Made by a program: the position numbers and the translations under genes. DNA of 64,000 nucleotides, taken from assembly GCA_017882455.1 (NCBI GenBank), contig JADGPL010000010.1, positions 1 to 64,000 on the forward strand. The letters are read 5' to 3'. Below, piece after piece: positions 7,510 to 17,554 of the stretch. Position 1 is the stretch's first letter, and every line of letters begins with the position of its first letter. This DNA is from Solirubrobacteraceae bacterium. Lineage in GTDB: Bacteria > Actinomycetota > Thermoleophilia > Solirubrobacterales > Solirubrobacteraceae. Below the pieces are notes generated by a model that was given only the letters and a program-made list of their open reading frames with translations, made no database searches and had not been told where the DNA came from.

Positions 7510-9918
7510 GTGTCGAGGATCGACGTGCCAGAGGCAGAGGCAGAGGCAGAGGCGCCGGCGCCGACGCCGGCCAGGTGGGGGGAGCGGCTGCGGCCCGTAG
7601 ACGGCGGCTCGGTGGCGAGACGAGGACTGTGGTGGCCCACGCTGCTCGTCGCCGGGCTGGTCTGCTTCATCACCTTCTACGCGAAGGGCGGTGGCATCAA
7701 CCTCGAATCGACGGCCACGACGGAGATCGCGCTGACGCTCCTATCCGGGGCACTGGCGGCGCTGGCGGTGGCATTCGCCCCGCGAAGGGCGCGCGTCTGG
7801 GGAGCGTGGTCGCTCGCGCTGCTGCTCGCGTTCACGTTCCTGACGGCGCTCTCGGTGGTCTGGTCGGTGCAACCGGATGACAGCTGGCGCGATGCGGGGC
7901 GGATGCTCGCCTACAGCGGCGTCTTCGGCGCAGCCCTCGCGCTCGCGCGCCTCGCGCCCGAGCGCTGGCCGGCTCTGCTCGGCGGACTCGCGCTTGCGGC
8001 GGTGGTGATATGCGGCTATGCGCTGCTGACGAAGGTCTTCCCCGGGGATCTGGCCCCCACGAATGAATTCGCGCGCCTGGAGGAACCGATCGGATATTGG
8101 AACGCGATCGGGCTGACGGCGGCGATGGGGGCGATCTGCTGCATCTGGCTTGGCTCGCGCAGGGCCGGCCATGCGCTGCTGAGCGCCCTGGCCTACCCGG
8201 CGATGGGACTGCTGCTGCTCACGCTCGTGCTGGCCTACTCGCGTGGGGCGCTTGCCGCCTTCGCGGTCGGCCTCGCGCTGTGGTTCTGCGTCGTGCCGCT
8301 GCGGCTGCGCGGCGCGGCGGTCCTGATCGTCGGCGGCCTCGGCGCGGGCGGCGTGGCCGCGTGGGATTTCTCCAATCACGCGCTGAGCGCCGAAAAGGTG
8401 CCTCTGGCAGAACGCATCGTCGCGGGACACCAGCTCGGCGCGCTCGTGCTCGCGATGCTCGTAGCGCTCGCGCTGGTCGGGGTGGCGATCGGGTTCGTGA
8501 CGGCCAGACACGCGCCGGCGCTCGTGCTGCGCCGCCGCGCCGGAGCGACCCTGCTCGCCCTGATCCTGCTGGCCGTGCTCGCGTTTGCTGGCGCGCTCGC
8601 GCACAGTCATCGTGGTTTCACGGGGAGCATCTCCCACGCCGTCGACGCGCTCACCAACCCCAATGCCAAACCGCCCCCCAATACTCCCGACCGCCTCACG
8701 GCCGTGGCCAGCGTGCGCGCGCGCTACTGGAAGGAGGCGCTCGAGGTCTTCGAATCCAACCCGGCGCTCGGGGTGGGCGCCGAAGGGTATGCGACGGCAC
8801 ACCTGCGCTACCGCCACGAGACGCTCAACGTCAGACACGCCCACGGCTTCATCGTGCAGACGCTCGCCGATCTCGGCCTCGTCGGCCTGGCGATCTCGCT
8901 CGCCCTGCTGCTCGCCTGGATGGCGGCCGCCGGGCGCGCCACGCATCCGTTCAATCGGCGCTGGCCGAGCTGGAAGGCCTGGCTGAGCCTGCGCGGCGGG
9001 GGAGCGCTCCCCGGCTGGCGCCGCGTGGCCGAGGGCGATCTCGCGCTGTACACCCCCGAGCGCATCGGGACGCTCAGCATGCTTTGCCTCGTGGTGGTCT
9101 TCGGCGCACACTCGCTGGTGGACTGGACCTGGTACGTGCCCGGCGATGCCTGCGTGGCCCTGATGTGCGCGGGCTGGCTCGCCGGCCGCGGACCGCTGGC
9201 CGCGGTACCGGGCGCAGCCAGGATCGAGTCACCCTCCGATGGCGATGCTGAACACGCAGAGCCCCTCGCCGCCCGCACTCCATTCTTGACGTGGAAGCCC
9301 GGCGAACCCGGGTTCGTGCGCACGGCGGTCCTCGCCACGGTGATCGTGGCCGCGCTTCTGGGCGCCTGGTCGCAGTGGCAGCCCCTGCGCGCCGAAGACG
9401 CCCGCGAAGAAGCGCTCGGACTGCTCGCGACCAACCGTCCCGCGGCCAACGCGGCCGCCGAGGAGGCGGTCGCGCGCGATCCGCTCTCGGTCGAAGCCCT
9501 GTTCACCCTCGCGGACGTGCAGAAGGTCGCCGGACAGCGCAGCCTTGCGCGTGCGACGCTCCAGCGGGCCGTGCGCCTGCAGCCCTCCAACCCCCAGACG
9601 TGGCTGGAGCTCGCGCGCTTCGATCTGGCCGGCGATCCGAAGTCGGCCTTGGCGGAGCTGCAGGCGAGCATCTACCTGAACCCGGAGTCGATCGCCGCGG
9701 AAGCGATCACGCCTCCGGGCGGCCAGCCCGAAGCGATCGAAATCTACAACGACTACATACAGGCGCTGCGTGCCAGCGCCAGCGCCAGCGCCAGCGCCGC
9801 GGCGCTCAAAAGCGCGATCGGATCGCGCTCGCCAGGAGCAGGCGCCGTGCACCCGGGCGCCCGCCGTGGCGGGCGATCTGGACTTCCTCAAAGCCAAAGT
9901 CCTCGATCAGCCAGCTGA
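7510..9918 (+). CDS. O-antigen ligase/polymerase-like (Wzy_C) membrane protein with TPR tail
   Basis: About 802 residues from GTG 7510 (an in-frame GTG at 7486 is equally possible; neither has a clear ribosome site). Roughly ten membrane segments span residues about 50-600. The Wzy_C signature region contains YSRGALAAFAVGLALWF, then RARYWKEALEVFESNPALG, VGAEGYATAHLRY, and HAHGFIVQTLADLGLVGLA, as in O-antigen polymerases and ligases. A periplasmic-side TPR-like tail follows: EALFTLADVQKVAGQRSLARA and LQPSNPQTWLELARF. It probably polymerises or ligates lipid-linked glycans. The last ~40 residues, after a four-fold Ala-Ser repeat, run antisense to the convergent methyltransferase gene and look unstructured, so the true 3' end may differ. 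Confidence 0.75.
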   Translation: MSRIDVPEAEAEAEAPAPTPARWGERLRPVDGGSVARRGLWWPTLLVAGLVCFITFYAKGGGINLESTATTEIALTLLSGALAALAVAFAPRRARVWGAWSLALLLAFTFLTALSVVWSVQPDDSWRDAGRMLAYSGVFGAALALARLAPERWPALLGGLALAAVVICGYALLTKVFPGDLAPTNEFARLEEPIGYWNAIGLTAAMGAICCIWLGSRRAGHALLSALAYPAMGLLLLTLVLAYSRGALAAFAVGLALWFCVVPLRLRGAAVLIVGGLGAGGVAAWDFSNHALSAEKVPLAERIVAGHQLGALVLAMLVALALVGVAIGFVTARHAPALVLRRRAGATLLALILLAVLAFAGALAHSHRGFTGSISHAVDALTNPNAKPPPNTPDRLTAVASVRARYWKEALEVFESNPALGVGAEGYATAHLRYRHETLNVRHAHGFIVQTLADLGLVGLAISLALLLAWMAAAGRATHPFNRRWPSWKAWLSLRGGGALPGWRRVAEGDLALYTPERIGTLSMLCLVVVFGAHSLVDWTWYVPGDACVALMCAGWLAGRGPLAAVPGAARIESPSDGDAEHAEPLAARTPFLTWKPGEPGFVRTAVLATVIVAALLGAWSQWQPLRAEDAREEALGLLATNRPAANAAAEEAVARDPLSVEALFTLADVQKVAGQRSLARATLQRAVRLQPSNPQTWLELARFDLAGDPKSALAELQASIYLNPESIAAEAITPPGGQPEAIEIYNDYIQALRASASASASAAALKSAIGSRSPGAGAVHPGARRGGRSGLPQSQSPRSAS
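7531..7554 (+). repeat. Hexamer tandem repeat GAGGCA/G x4 (Glu-Ala linker)
   Basis: Four consecutive copies of GAGGCR near the start of the polymerase gene. They encode (Glu-Ala)4 and are followed by APAPTPA. The unit is 6 bases, so length changes keep the frame and alter only linker length ahead of the first membrane helix. Confidence 0.8.
9772..9795 (+). repeat. Hexamer tandem repeat GCCAGC x4 (Ala-Ser linker)
   Basis: Four perfect copies of GCCAGC at the end of the TPR region of the polymerase-like gene, encoding (Ala-Ser)4. The sequence after the repeat lacks family resemblance, so the repeat marks the edge of the recognisable protein. Confidence 0.85.
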
Positions 9919-10432
9919 GCGTCGCGCGGTTGTAGAAGCGCAGATGATCGCTTCGCGGGTCGAAGCGAGCGGCGAAGGCGCTGCTCGAGAGCGCGGTCGC
10001 CAGCAGGGTGAGCGGACCGTGGTCGGGAGTGCTCGCCAGCAGCTTTCCGCCCGAGCGCAGGACCCGCCGCACCTCCGACATCCAGGCACTCGTGTCGGCG
10101 ACGTGCTCGATGGCCTCGCCCGCCCACACGACATCGAAGCGCGCGTCCGCCAGCGGCCAGGGACCATGCACGTCCACGAGGCGCAGGTCGAGCTCGGGGT
10201 GGCGAGCGTGTGCTCGGCGCAGGGGCTCCTCGGCCACGTCGATGCCGACGACCTCCGCTCCGGCTGCAGCCAGCTCCGCCGTGAAGCGCCCCTCCCCACA
10301 TCCCACGTCGAGGACGCGCTCACCTGCGCCCACGTGCTCGAGCAGGAATCGGCTGCGTACAGAGAAGTCGGCAGGTTCGAGATCCTCTGGCAGCGACCGC
10401 CACGCCTCTTCGTAGTAGTCGCGCGAGGACAT
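9806..10432 (-). CDS. Class I SAM-dependent methyltransferase
   Basis: A 208-residue methyltransferase. Motif I is VLDVGCGEGRFTAEL, followed by acidic motif II (VVGIDVAEEPL), and then FDVVWAGEAIEHVADTSAWM and VRRVLRSGGKLLASTP, the usual Methyltransf_11/UbiE-like arrangement. HLRFYNRATLSWLIEDFGFEE matches the C-terminal substrate-side strand seen in methyltransferases of polysaccharide loci. It probably methylates a sugar or lipid-linked intermediate, given its place between a polymerase-like gene and glycosyltransferases. Its 3' end overlaps the convergent polymerase ORF by 113 bases. Confidence 0.85.
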   Translation of the reverse strand: MSSRDYYEEAWRSLPEDLEPADFSVRSRFLLEHVGAGERVLDVGCGEGRFTAELAAAGAEVVGIDVAEEPLRRAHARHPELDLRLVDVHGPWPLADARFDVVWAGEAIEHVADTSAWMSEVRRVLRSGGKLLASTPDHGPLTLLATALSSSAFAARFDPRSDHLRFYNRATLSWLIEDFGFEEVQIARHGGRPGARRLLLASAIRSRF

Positions 10433-10551
10433 GGCAGCCCAGGCTAGAGCCCGGCGTGCAGCGAAGCTGTCATCCCTACCCAGCTCTGCGCAAAGCCACT
10501 ATGTTGGCGTGGTGTGCGCTATGGGGATGATGTGAGACCGGGAAACATGCT

Positions 10552-11565
10552 GTGAGGGTCGCCTTCGACAGCCGAGCGGTCTCCGATCCCGACGGCGTGG
10601 GACGCTACTCCCGCTGCCTGTTGAAGGCCCTGATCGAGACGAGGGCCTCCGGCGAGGAGCTGCTCGAGACTCCACGCCCGTCGGCGACGCTGCGGGCGCA
10701 CAGCCCGGATGTCCTGCACGCGCCGTGGATGGACGGGGCGATGCTCCACGCTCCCTGCCCGATGGTGGTCACGATCCACGACCTGGCGGCGCTCAAGCGC
10801 CGCAGCGAGCATCTGCGCACGGGCCTGCGCATGCGCCTGCGCCAGCTCGCGGTGCAGCGCGCCGCCGCCGTGATCGTGCCGAGCGAGACAGTGGCGGCCG
10901 ACGCCATGAGCCACCTGCGGATCGAGCGCGACCGCGTGAGCGTGATCCCGGAGGCGGCGGACGCGTCCATGTACGCACGTACCTCCTCGGAGATCGCCGC
11001 GGTCAGGGCGCGCTACTCGCTGCCCGGGCGCTATCTGGTGTGGGTCGGCGGCCTGCAGCACCCCAATCCCGGCAAGCCGATCACCCGCCTGGCGGCAACG
11101 CCGCGCGAGATGCCGCTCGTGCTGGTCGGACCCACGCGGCCATGGGCGCACGAGCTGCCGGATGTGATCCTCACGGGGCAGGTCCCGGACGAGGATCTCG
11201 CCGCCATCTACTCCGGCGCGCACGCGCTCGTGCTGCCCTCGGAGCACGCCGGCTTCGGGCTGAGCGCGGTCGAGGCGCTCGCCTGCGGCACACCGGTGGT
11301 CGCATGCGAGGTGCCCGCGCTGCGCGAGGTGCTCGACCAGCGGGCCGAGTTCGTGGCGCCGGGGGAGCTGGGCGCGCTGATCGCCGCCGCCCAGCGGGCC
11401 AGGCGTCCCGCCCCGCCGCCGCCTCCGTGGACCTGGCAGGACGCCGCCCGCGCGACCTGGGGCGTGTACGCGCGGGCGATCGCCGCCGTGGCGGCACAGC
11501 GCACCGCTCCTCGCGGGCCACGCAGACGTCCGGCCGCGGGCATCGACGGGCTGGAGGCTCAGTAG
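10552..11565 (+). CDS. Glycosyltransferase family 4 protein
   Basis: A 337-residue GT-B enzyme with GTG start. N-terminal: MRVAFDSRAVSDPDGVGRYS, the GvGRY motif of mannosyl/rhamnosyl GT4 enzymes, and VTIHDLAALKRRSEHL. Donor domain: YLVWVGGLQHPNPGKPI (shortened relative to the usual RKN segment), LTGQVPDEDLAAIYSGAHAL and PSEHAGFGLSAVEALACG (E-x7-E). The C-terminus is Pro/Arg-rich. Its stop overlaps the convergent phosphotransferase gene by 7 bases. The 119-base gap before it is the only candidate promoter region; I see no certain -35/-10 there. Confidence 0.85.
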   Translation: MRVAFDSRAVSDPDGVGRYSRCLLKALIETRASGEELLETPRPSATLRAHSPDVLHAPWMDGAMLHAPCPMVVTIHDLAALKRRSEHLRTGLRMRLRQLAVQRAAAVIVPSETVAADAMSHLRIERDRVSVIPEAADASMYARTSSEIAAVRARYSLPGRYLVWVGGLQHPNPGKPITRLAATPREMPLVLVGPTRPWAHELPDVILTGQVPDEDLAAIYSGAHALVLPSEHAGFGLSAVEALACGTPVVACEVPALREVLDQRAEFVAPGELGALIAAAQRARRPAPPPPPWTWQDAARATWGVYARAIAAVAAQRTAPRGPRRRPAAGIDGLEAQ

Positions 11566-13160
11566 GCGCCGCGCCGCGAGACGACGGCGGGAATGGTCTT
11601 CAGGAGGATCGTCAGATCGAGCGCCAGCGACCAGCGCTCGAGGTAGATGAAGTCCAGATGCACAAGATCGTCGAAGTCGAGCTCCGAGCGGCCTGAGACC
11701 TGCCACAGCCCGGTGATCCCGGGAAGCACCAGGTAGCGCTTGCGGTGCCACTCCTCGAGCATCTCGTAGTCGCGCTCGGGCAGCGGGCGCGGCCCCACGA
11801 GCGACATCTCGCCGCGGAGCACGTTGACCAGCTGCGGCAGCTCGTCGAGCGAGAAGCGCCTGAGCACTTGCCCGATCGGGGTGAGGCGGGGATCGTCGCG
11901 GATCTTGAAGAGGGCGCCTGAGGCCTCGTTGAGCTCTTCCAGGTCGGCCTGCTGCTCTTCGGCGTTTGTGTGCATCGTGCGGAACTTGAGGCAGTCGAAC
12001 GGGCGCTGGCCAATCCCCCGGCGTTCAGAGCGAAACAGGACAGGACCCCGCGAGCTCACCCACACGGCGAGCGCGATCGCCAGCAGCAGCGGGCTGAGAA
12101 GTATCAGCATCAGCGTGGAGCCGACGATGTCGAAGGTGCGCTTGAGGGCGAAGTCCACGCCCTCGAAGACAGGCGGGCCGAGTTCGAACAGCGGCACCGA
12201 CTGGCCGGGCACGAACTCGGCTCGGTGAATCAGGATCTCCATCGTGGAGGGCGCCAGGCGCACCCTGATCCCGCGCCGGTGGCACTGATCGACCATCTCC
12301 ACCGCGTCGTCCTTGGGGAAGTCGGGGTCGGCGATGATGACCTCGTCGATCCGCTGCGAGCCGAGCACCCGCTCCAGGTCCGCCAGCGAGCCGAGCGGCG
12401 TCACGCCGTTCTCCGGCAGTGGCTGCGGTGAGAGGAAGCCGACGACCTCGATCGGCGAGTGCGGCGCGTCGCTGAGCGCGTGGGCCACGTCGCCGATGTG
12501 CTTGCCGCGCCCGACGAGCACCGCGCGGCGACGGTATCCCGCGGCCCGCAGCAGGACGGCGGTGAGCTTCTCATAGACGCCGCGGGTGGCGGCTATGAAG
12601 AAGATGGCGAACGCCAGAGAGCTCCAGAAGAGGTAGTAGCTGGAGAAGTGTTCGCCGCTGACCACGGCGAAGATGATCGCCACGAAGGCCACCTGGAAGA
12701 GCGAGCCCACGATCCGCGAGAGCCCCGGGCGCAGCGCCCGCTCGGCATAGAGGCCGGAGCGCGCGAACAGCAGGGCCGTGAGCAGGTAGGCGAAGGGCAG
12801 GAAGTGTTCGGTCGTTTCGCGAGCGTGCACCGCCTGCACCCGGCCGTGAACCACTTCCTTGAGCACGAGCGCCGTGAAGATGGCAAGCGCCACACCGCCG
12901 AAGTCGAGCGCCAGCAACGAGAGCACGCGGCTGACGCGCCGCACGGTGGAGCGCCGCAGCAGGAAGGACAGCACCGGCGGGCGGCGACTGCGGATGTCGC
13001 GGTCGGGCAGCTCGAGCGGCGCGGCCGGCTCGACCGCGGTATCCGCGCGCAACGCCTGCGCCAGTGCCGAACGAGCTTCCAGCGGTGGCGCCGAGGGGCG
13101 CGCACGCGGAGCGGGTGGGGTGGGCGTGGCCGACCGGCGTGATCCCATCTCGCTACTCAC
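11559..13160 (-). CDS. Polyprenyl-phosphate sugar phosphotransferase (WbaP/ExoY-type)
   Basis: A 533-residue initiating transferase that attaches a sugar-1-phosphate to undecaprenyl phosphate at the inner membrane. After a disordered N-terminus there are about four membrane helices (residues ~80-195), a CoA_binding_3-like Rossmann segment (RRRAVLVGRGKHIGDVAHAL), another membrane helix (LILLSPLLLAIALAVWV) and the C-terminal bacterial sugar transferase domain. The last shows CLKFRTMHTNAEEQ, the DELPQLVNVLRGEMSLVGPR motif and LPGITGLWQVSGRS. The length and layout are typical. It starts the glycan chain for this locus. The donor is unknown; the adjacent decarboxylase makes UDP-xylose. Confidence 0.92.
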   Translation of the reverse strand: MSSEMGSRRSATPTPPAPRARPSAPPLEARSALAQALRADTAVEPAAPLELPDRDIRSRRPPVLSFLLRRSTVRRVSRVLSLLALDFGGVALAIFTALVLKEVVHGRVQAVHARETTEHFLPFAYLLTALLFARSGLYAERALRPGLSRIVGSLFQVAFVAIIFAVVSGEHFSSYYLFWSSLAFAIFFIAATRGVYEKLTAVLLRAAGYRRRAVLVGRGKHIGDVAHALSDAPHSPIEVVGFLSPQPLPENGVTPLGSLADLERVLGSQRIDEVIIADPDFPKDDAVEMVDQCHRRGIRVRLAPSTMEILIHRAEFVPGQSVPLFELGPPVFEGVDFALKRTFDIVGSTLMLILLSPLLLAIALAVWVSSRGPVLFRSERRGIGQRPFDCLKFRTMHTNAEEQQADLEELNEASGALFKIRDDPRLTPIGQVLRRFSLDELPQLVNVLRGEMSLVGPRPLPERDYEMLEEWHRKRYLVLPGITGLWQVSGRSELDFDDLVHLDFIYLERWSLALDLTILLKTIPAVVSRRGAY

Positions 13161-13226
13161 AACACCTCGGGCTCTCGTACGGAGCGGTTGCGCGGCCCTT
13201 GGCAGAGCCGCTGAGCAGTGTCGAGC

Positions 13227-14180
<954 letters not shown>

Positions 14181-14267
14181 CCTGCGCAGGATACCCGAGC
14201 CCTCTGCCCCGGGGCAGTCCTGCAAGCGCACGCCCCGGCGGGCCGGAGGGTCCATATCATCCGGTAC

Positions 14268-15902
14268 ATGGCAATCGCCGGCGCATCGGACAACGACCAG
14301 GAGGAGGAGGAGACCGTCGCCCCAATCGTGGGCCCGGACGACCCCCGCCGCTTCACGGACTCTGGCATCGAGATCGCGGAGCTCTACTCCGAGGCAGATC
14401 TCCCCGAGGACCTCGACCTGGGCGAGCCGGGGGAGTTCCCCTACACCCGCGGCGTGCACCGCGAGATGTACCGCAAGCAGACGTGGACGATGCGCCAGTA
14501 CGCCGGCTACGCCTCGGCCAAGGAGTCAAACGAGCGCTACAAATATCTGCTTTCCAAGGGCTCCACCGGCCTGTCGATGGCCTTCGACCTACCCACACAG
14601 CTCGGCCTGGACTCCGACAACCCCCGCTGCCTCGGAGAGGTGGGGCGCACGGGCGTTGCGATCGACACGATCGACGACATGCGCACGGCCTTCGACGGCA
14701 TCCCTCTGGATCAGGTCTCGACCTCGATGACCATCAACGCACCCGCCGCCTGCCTGCTGCTGCTGTACGAGCTCGTGGGCGAGGAGCAGGGCGTGGGAAG
14801 CGAGAAGCTGCGCGGGACCACCCAGAACGACGTGCTCAAGGAGTACATCGCCCGCGGCAACTACATCTACCCGCCCGGGCCCACAATGCGCCTGACGACC
14901 GACCTGTTCGAGTACTGCCACGAGCATGTGCCCCGCTGGAACACCATCTCGATATCGGGCTACCACTTCCGCGAGAAGGGCTGCTCGGCCGTGCAGGAGG
15001 TTGCGTTCACGCTCTCCTCGGGCATCGCCTACGTCCAGGCGGCGATCGACAAGGGCCTGTCGGTCGACGACTTCGCCCCCCGTCTGGCCTTCTTCTTCAA
15101 CGGCCACAACAACGTCTTCCAGGAGGTCGCCAAGTTCCGAGCCGCGCGGCGGATGTGGGCGCACATCATGCGCGAGCGCTTCGGGGCCACGAGCGAGAAG
15201 GCCACGATGCTGCGCTTCCACACCCAGACGGGTGGCGTCACGCTGACGGCCCAGCAGCCCGAGAACAACATCGTGCGGGTCGCCCTGCAGGGCTTCGCGG
15301 CCGTCTGCGGCGGGACCCAGTCGCTGCACACCAACGGCTTCGACGAGGCCCTGGCGCTGCCCACCGAGCGCGCGGCCAAGATCGCGCTGCGCACCCAGCA
15401 GGTCCTCGCGCACGAGTCCGGGGCCGCCGACACGGTCGACCCGTTCGCGGGCTCCTACTTCGTGGAGGCCCTCACCGACGAGGTCGAAGCGCGCGCCAAC
15501 AAGCTGATCGCGAAGGTCGACGATCTGGGCGGCTCGGTCAACGCAATCGAGTTCATCACGGGCGAGATCGACGAGTCCGCCTGGGGCTACCAGGAGCGTT
15601 ACCGCATCGGCCAGGACATCGTGGTCGGGGTCAACAAGTACGTGGAAGACGCCGCCGAGGTTCCCGACCTGCTGCGTGTGGACCCGGAGTCCGAGCGCGA
15701 ACAGCTCGATCGCCTGAAGCAGTTCAAGGGGAACCGCGACCAGGAGCTCGTCGCCCAGCGACTGGAGGAGCTGCGGGTTCTCGCCCGCGGCAGCGAGAAC
15801 CTGCTCCCGGCGATCCGCCAGGCGCTGAAGGACCGCTGCTCGCTGGGCGAGGTCTGCGGGGCGATGCAGGACGTCTTCGGCAAGTACGCGCCGACGTTCT
15901 AG
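14268..15902 (+). CDS. Methylmalonyl-CoA mutase, catalytic (large) subunit
   Basis: A 544-residue TIM-barrel subunit of the B12-dependent isomerase interconverting (R)-methylmalonyl-CoA and succinyl-CoA. Visible: [60 protein letters not shown] and [11 protein letters not shown] (catalytic His). The Tyr of MYRKQTW and the Arg of TMRLTTD occupy the places that distinguish methylmalonyl-CoA mutase from isobutyryl-CoA mutase (Phe/Gln there), so the classical substrate is favoured; this is my alignment by eye. The C-terminal cobalamin-binding domain is absent, so a separate small subunit must exist outside the window. A GGAGGG lies about 20 bases before the ATG. Confidence 0.92.
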   Translation: MAIAGASDNDQEEEETVAPIVGPDDPRRFTDSGIEIAELYSEADLPEDLDLGEPGEFPYTRGVHREMYRKQTWTMRQYAGYASAKESNERYKYLLSKGSTGLSMAFDLPTQLGLDSDNPRCLGEVGRTGVAIDTIDDMRTAFDGIPLDQVSTSMTINAPAACLLLLYELVGEEQGVGSEKLRGTTQNDVLKEYIARGNYIYPPGPTMRLTTDLFEYCHEHVPRWNTISISGYHFREKGCSAVQEVAFTLSSGIAYVQAAIDKGLSVDDFAPRLAFFFNGHNNVFQEVAKFRAARRMWAHIMRERFGATSEKATMLRFHTQTGGVTLTAQQPENNIVRVALQGFAAVCGGTQSLHTNGFDEALALPTERAAKIALRTQQVLAHESGAADTVDPFAGSYFVEALTDEVEARANKLIAKVDDLGGSVNAIEFITGEIDESAWGYQERYRIGQDIVVGVNKYVEDAAEVPDLLRVDPESEREQLDRLKQFKGNRDQELVAQRLEELRVLARGSENLLPAIRQALKDRCSLGEVCGAMQDVFGKYAPTF

Positions 15903-15918
15903 TGGCTAGGGTGGCCCC

Positions 15919-16410
15919 GTGACCCTGACCCCCGCAGCATCCCTCTACGACTTCATCCTCGCCGTGCACATCATGGCCGTGGTGATCGCCTTCGGCTTCG
16001 TGTTCGCCCTCCCGGTCGTCTACATGGTGGCCGGGAAACACGACCCGCGCAGCCTGCCGATCCTGCACCGGATCGAATACACCGTCGAGCGCCTGATCAT
16101 CAACCCGGCGCTGCTCGTCGTCGTGGCCGCCGGGATCTACCTGGCGAGCGACGGGCACCACTGGAGCGAGTTCTTCGTCCAGTGGGGTCTGGCCGCAGTG
16201 GTCGTGATCGGTGCGCTGGTGGGCTCGGTGATGATCCCCGCGGCCAAACGCGCCGAGGAGGCCGCCAGGCGCGACCTCGCAGACGCCGGCGAGAGCGACT
16301 TCCAGCCGGGCGCCGAGTATCAGGCGCTGGTTCGGCGCCTCAACCTCGTCGGCTCGGGATTGGGCGTGCTCGTGCTGGCGACGATCCTCTTCATGGCCGT
16401 CAAGCCGTAG
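15919..16410 (+). CDS. DUF2269-like integral membrane protein
   Basis: A 163-residue protein with four predicted membrane helices (residues about 8-32, 57-75, 85-105 and 138-160). It starts at GTG 15919, 16 bases after the mutase stop. The His in ILAVHIMAVVIAFGF and the layout resemble DUF2269/predicted integral membrane proteins found in many actinobacteria. No catalytic motif is visible and the function is unknown. The short spacing suggests co-transcription with the mutase, though nothing links it to that reaction. Confidence 0.7.
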   Translation: MTLTPAASLYDFILAVHIMAVVIAFGFVFALPVVYMVAGKHDPRSLPILHRIEYTVERLIINPALLVVVAAGIYLASDGHHWSEFFVQWGLAAVVVIGALVGSVMIPAAKRAEEAARRDLADAGESDFQPGAEYQALVRRLNLVGSGLGVLVLATILFMAVKP

Positions 16411-16442
16411 AACGAGCCCCGTTCCCGCGATACCCTGACGCG

Positions 16443-17483
16443 ATGAGCGACGGTTATCGAGTGGCCGTGGTCGGCGCCACGGGGCAGGTCGGAACGCTGA
16501 TGCTGCAGCTTCTGCGCGAGCGCTCGTTTCCGGCCAGCGAGATCGTGCCGTTCGCCTCCGAGCGCTCCGTCGGGCGCGTGCTCGACGGCGGCCTGGTCGT
16601 CCAGGGCCTGAGCGAGGAGTCGATCCAGGGCTTCGACCTGGCGCTGTTCTCGGCCGGCGGCTCGACCTCTGGCGAGTGGGCGCCCCGATTCGCGAAGGCC
16701 GGCGCGGTGGTCATCGACAACTCGTCGCGCTGGCGCATGAGCGACGACGTGCCGCTGGTCGTCTCAGAGGTCAATCCCGAGGCGCTCGACGCCCATCACG
16801 GGATCATCGCCAACCCCAACTGCTCGACCATGCAGATGGTCGTGGTGCTCAAGCCCATTCACGACTCGGCGGGCATCGAGCGCCTTGTCGTCAGCACCTA
16901 CCAGGCCGTTTCGGGCACGGGCAAGCGCGCGGTGGACGAGCTGCTCGACCAGTCCCATGCCCTCCTGCACGAGCGCGACATCGAGCCGCCGGGCGCCTAT
17001 GCGCACCAGATCGCGTTCAACGCGCTCCCCCACGCCGGCTCGTTCGCGCCGGGCGAGGACCACACCGACGAGGAGCGCAAGCTGATCAACGAGACCCGCA
17101 AGATCCTCGGCGATCCCGAGATCCGCATCTCGGCCACCTGCGTGCGCGTGCCGGTCGTCAACGGCCACTCCGAGGCCGTCAACGTGCAGACCCAGCGCGA
17201 GCTATCACCCGAGCACGCCCGTGAGCTGCTGGAAGCGGCCCCCGGCGTCACCGTGCTCGACGATCCCGCCGCATCGCTCTACCCGCTCGCGATCGATGCC
17301 ACGGGCAAGGACGAGGTGTTCGTGGGGCGCATCCGCCGCGATCCCGGCCACGAGCGCGCGCTCGACCTGTGGATCGTCGCCGACAACCTGCGCAAGGGGG
17401 CCGCCACCAATGCGGTTCAGCTCGCCGAGCTCCTGCACGAGCGAGGTCTCGTGCACGCTCAGGCCGCATCCTCTCCCGCCTGA
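16443..17483 (+). CDS. asd: Aspartate-semialdehyde dehydrogenase
   Basis: A 346-residue enzyme that reduces aspartyl-4-phosphate to aspartate semialdehyde, at the branch point to lysine/diaminopimelate, threonine and methionine. The N-terminal NADP motif is VAVVGATGQVGTLMLQLL. The catalytic Cys is in IIANPNCSTMQMVV, and the substrate/catalytic segments VSTYQAVSGTGKRAVDEL and RVPVVNGHSEAVNV (His) are intact. ATG 16443 is chosen because it puts the Rossmann motif at residues 6-15. No aspartokinase gene is adjacent. Confidence 0.95.
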   Translation: MSDGYRVAVVGATGQVGTLMLQLLRERSFPASEIVPFASERSVGRVLDGGLVVQGLSEESIQGFDLALFSAGGSTSGEWAPRFAKAGAVVIDNSSRWRMSDDVPLVVSEVNPEALDAHHGIIANPNCSTMQMVVVLKPIHDSAGIERLVVSTYQAVSGTGKRAVDELLDQSHALLHERDIEPPGAYAHQIAFNALPHAGSFAPGEDHTDEERKLINETRKILGDPEIRISATCVRVPVVNGHSEAVNVQTQRELSPEHARELLEAAPGVTVLDDPAASLYPLAIDATGKDEVFVGRIRRDPGHERALDLWIVADNLRKGAATNAVQLAELLHERGLVHAQAASSPA

Positions 17484-17554
17484 CGGCCGCGCGCCGGCGC
17501 CCAGGCCGGGCAGCGCAGAAGGAGTAGGGCGAGATCGCTCGAAAGGATGAAGCG

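Noticed and set aside
7531-7554. CRISPR-like or VNTR array
   Set aside because: Only four 6-base units with no spacers; it is a coding linker repeat.
10433-10551. tRNA or small RNA in the gap before the GT4 gene
   Set aside because: No cloverleaf, T-loop or A/B box pattern could be drawn; no tRNA was found in any other gap either.
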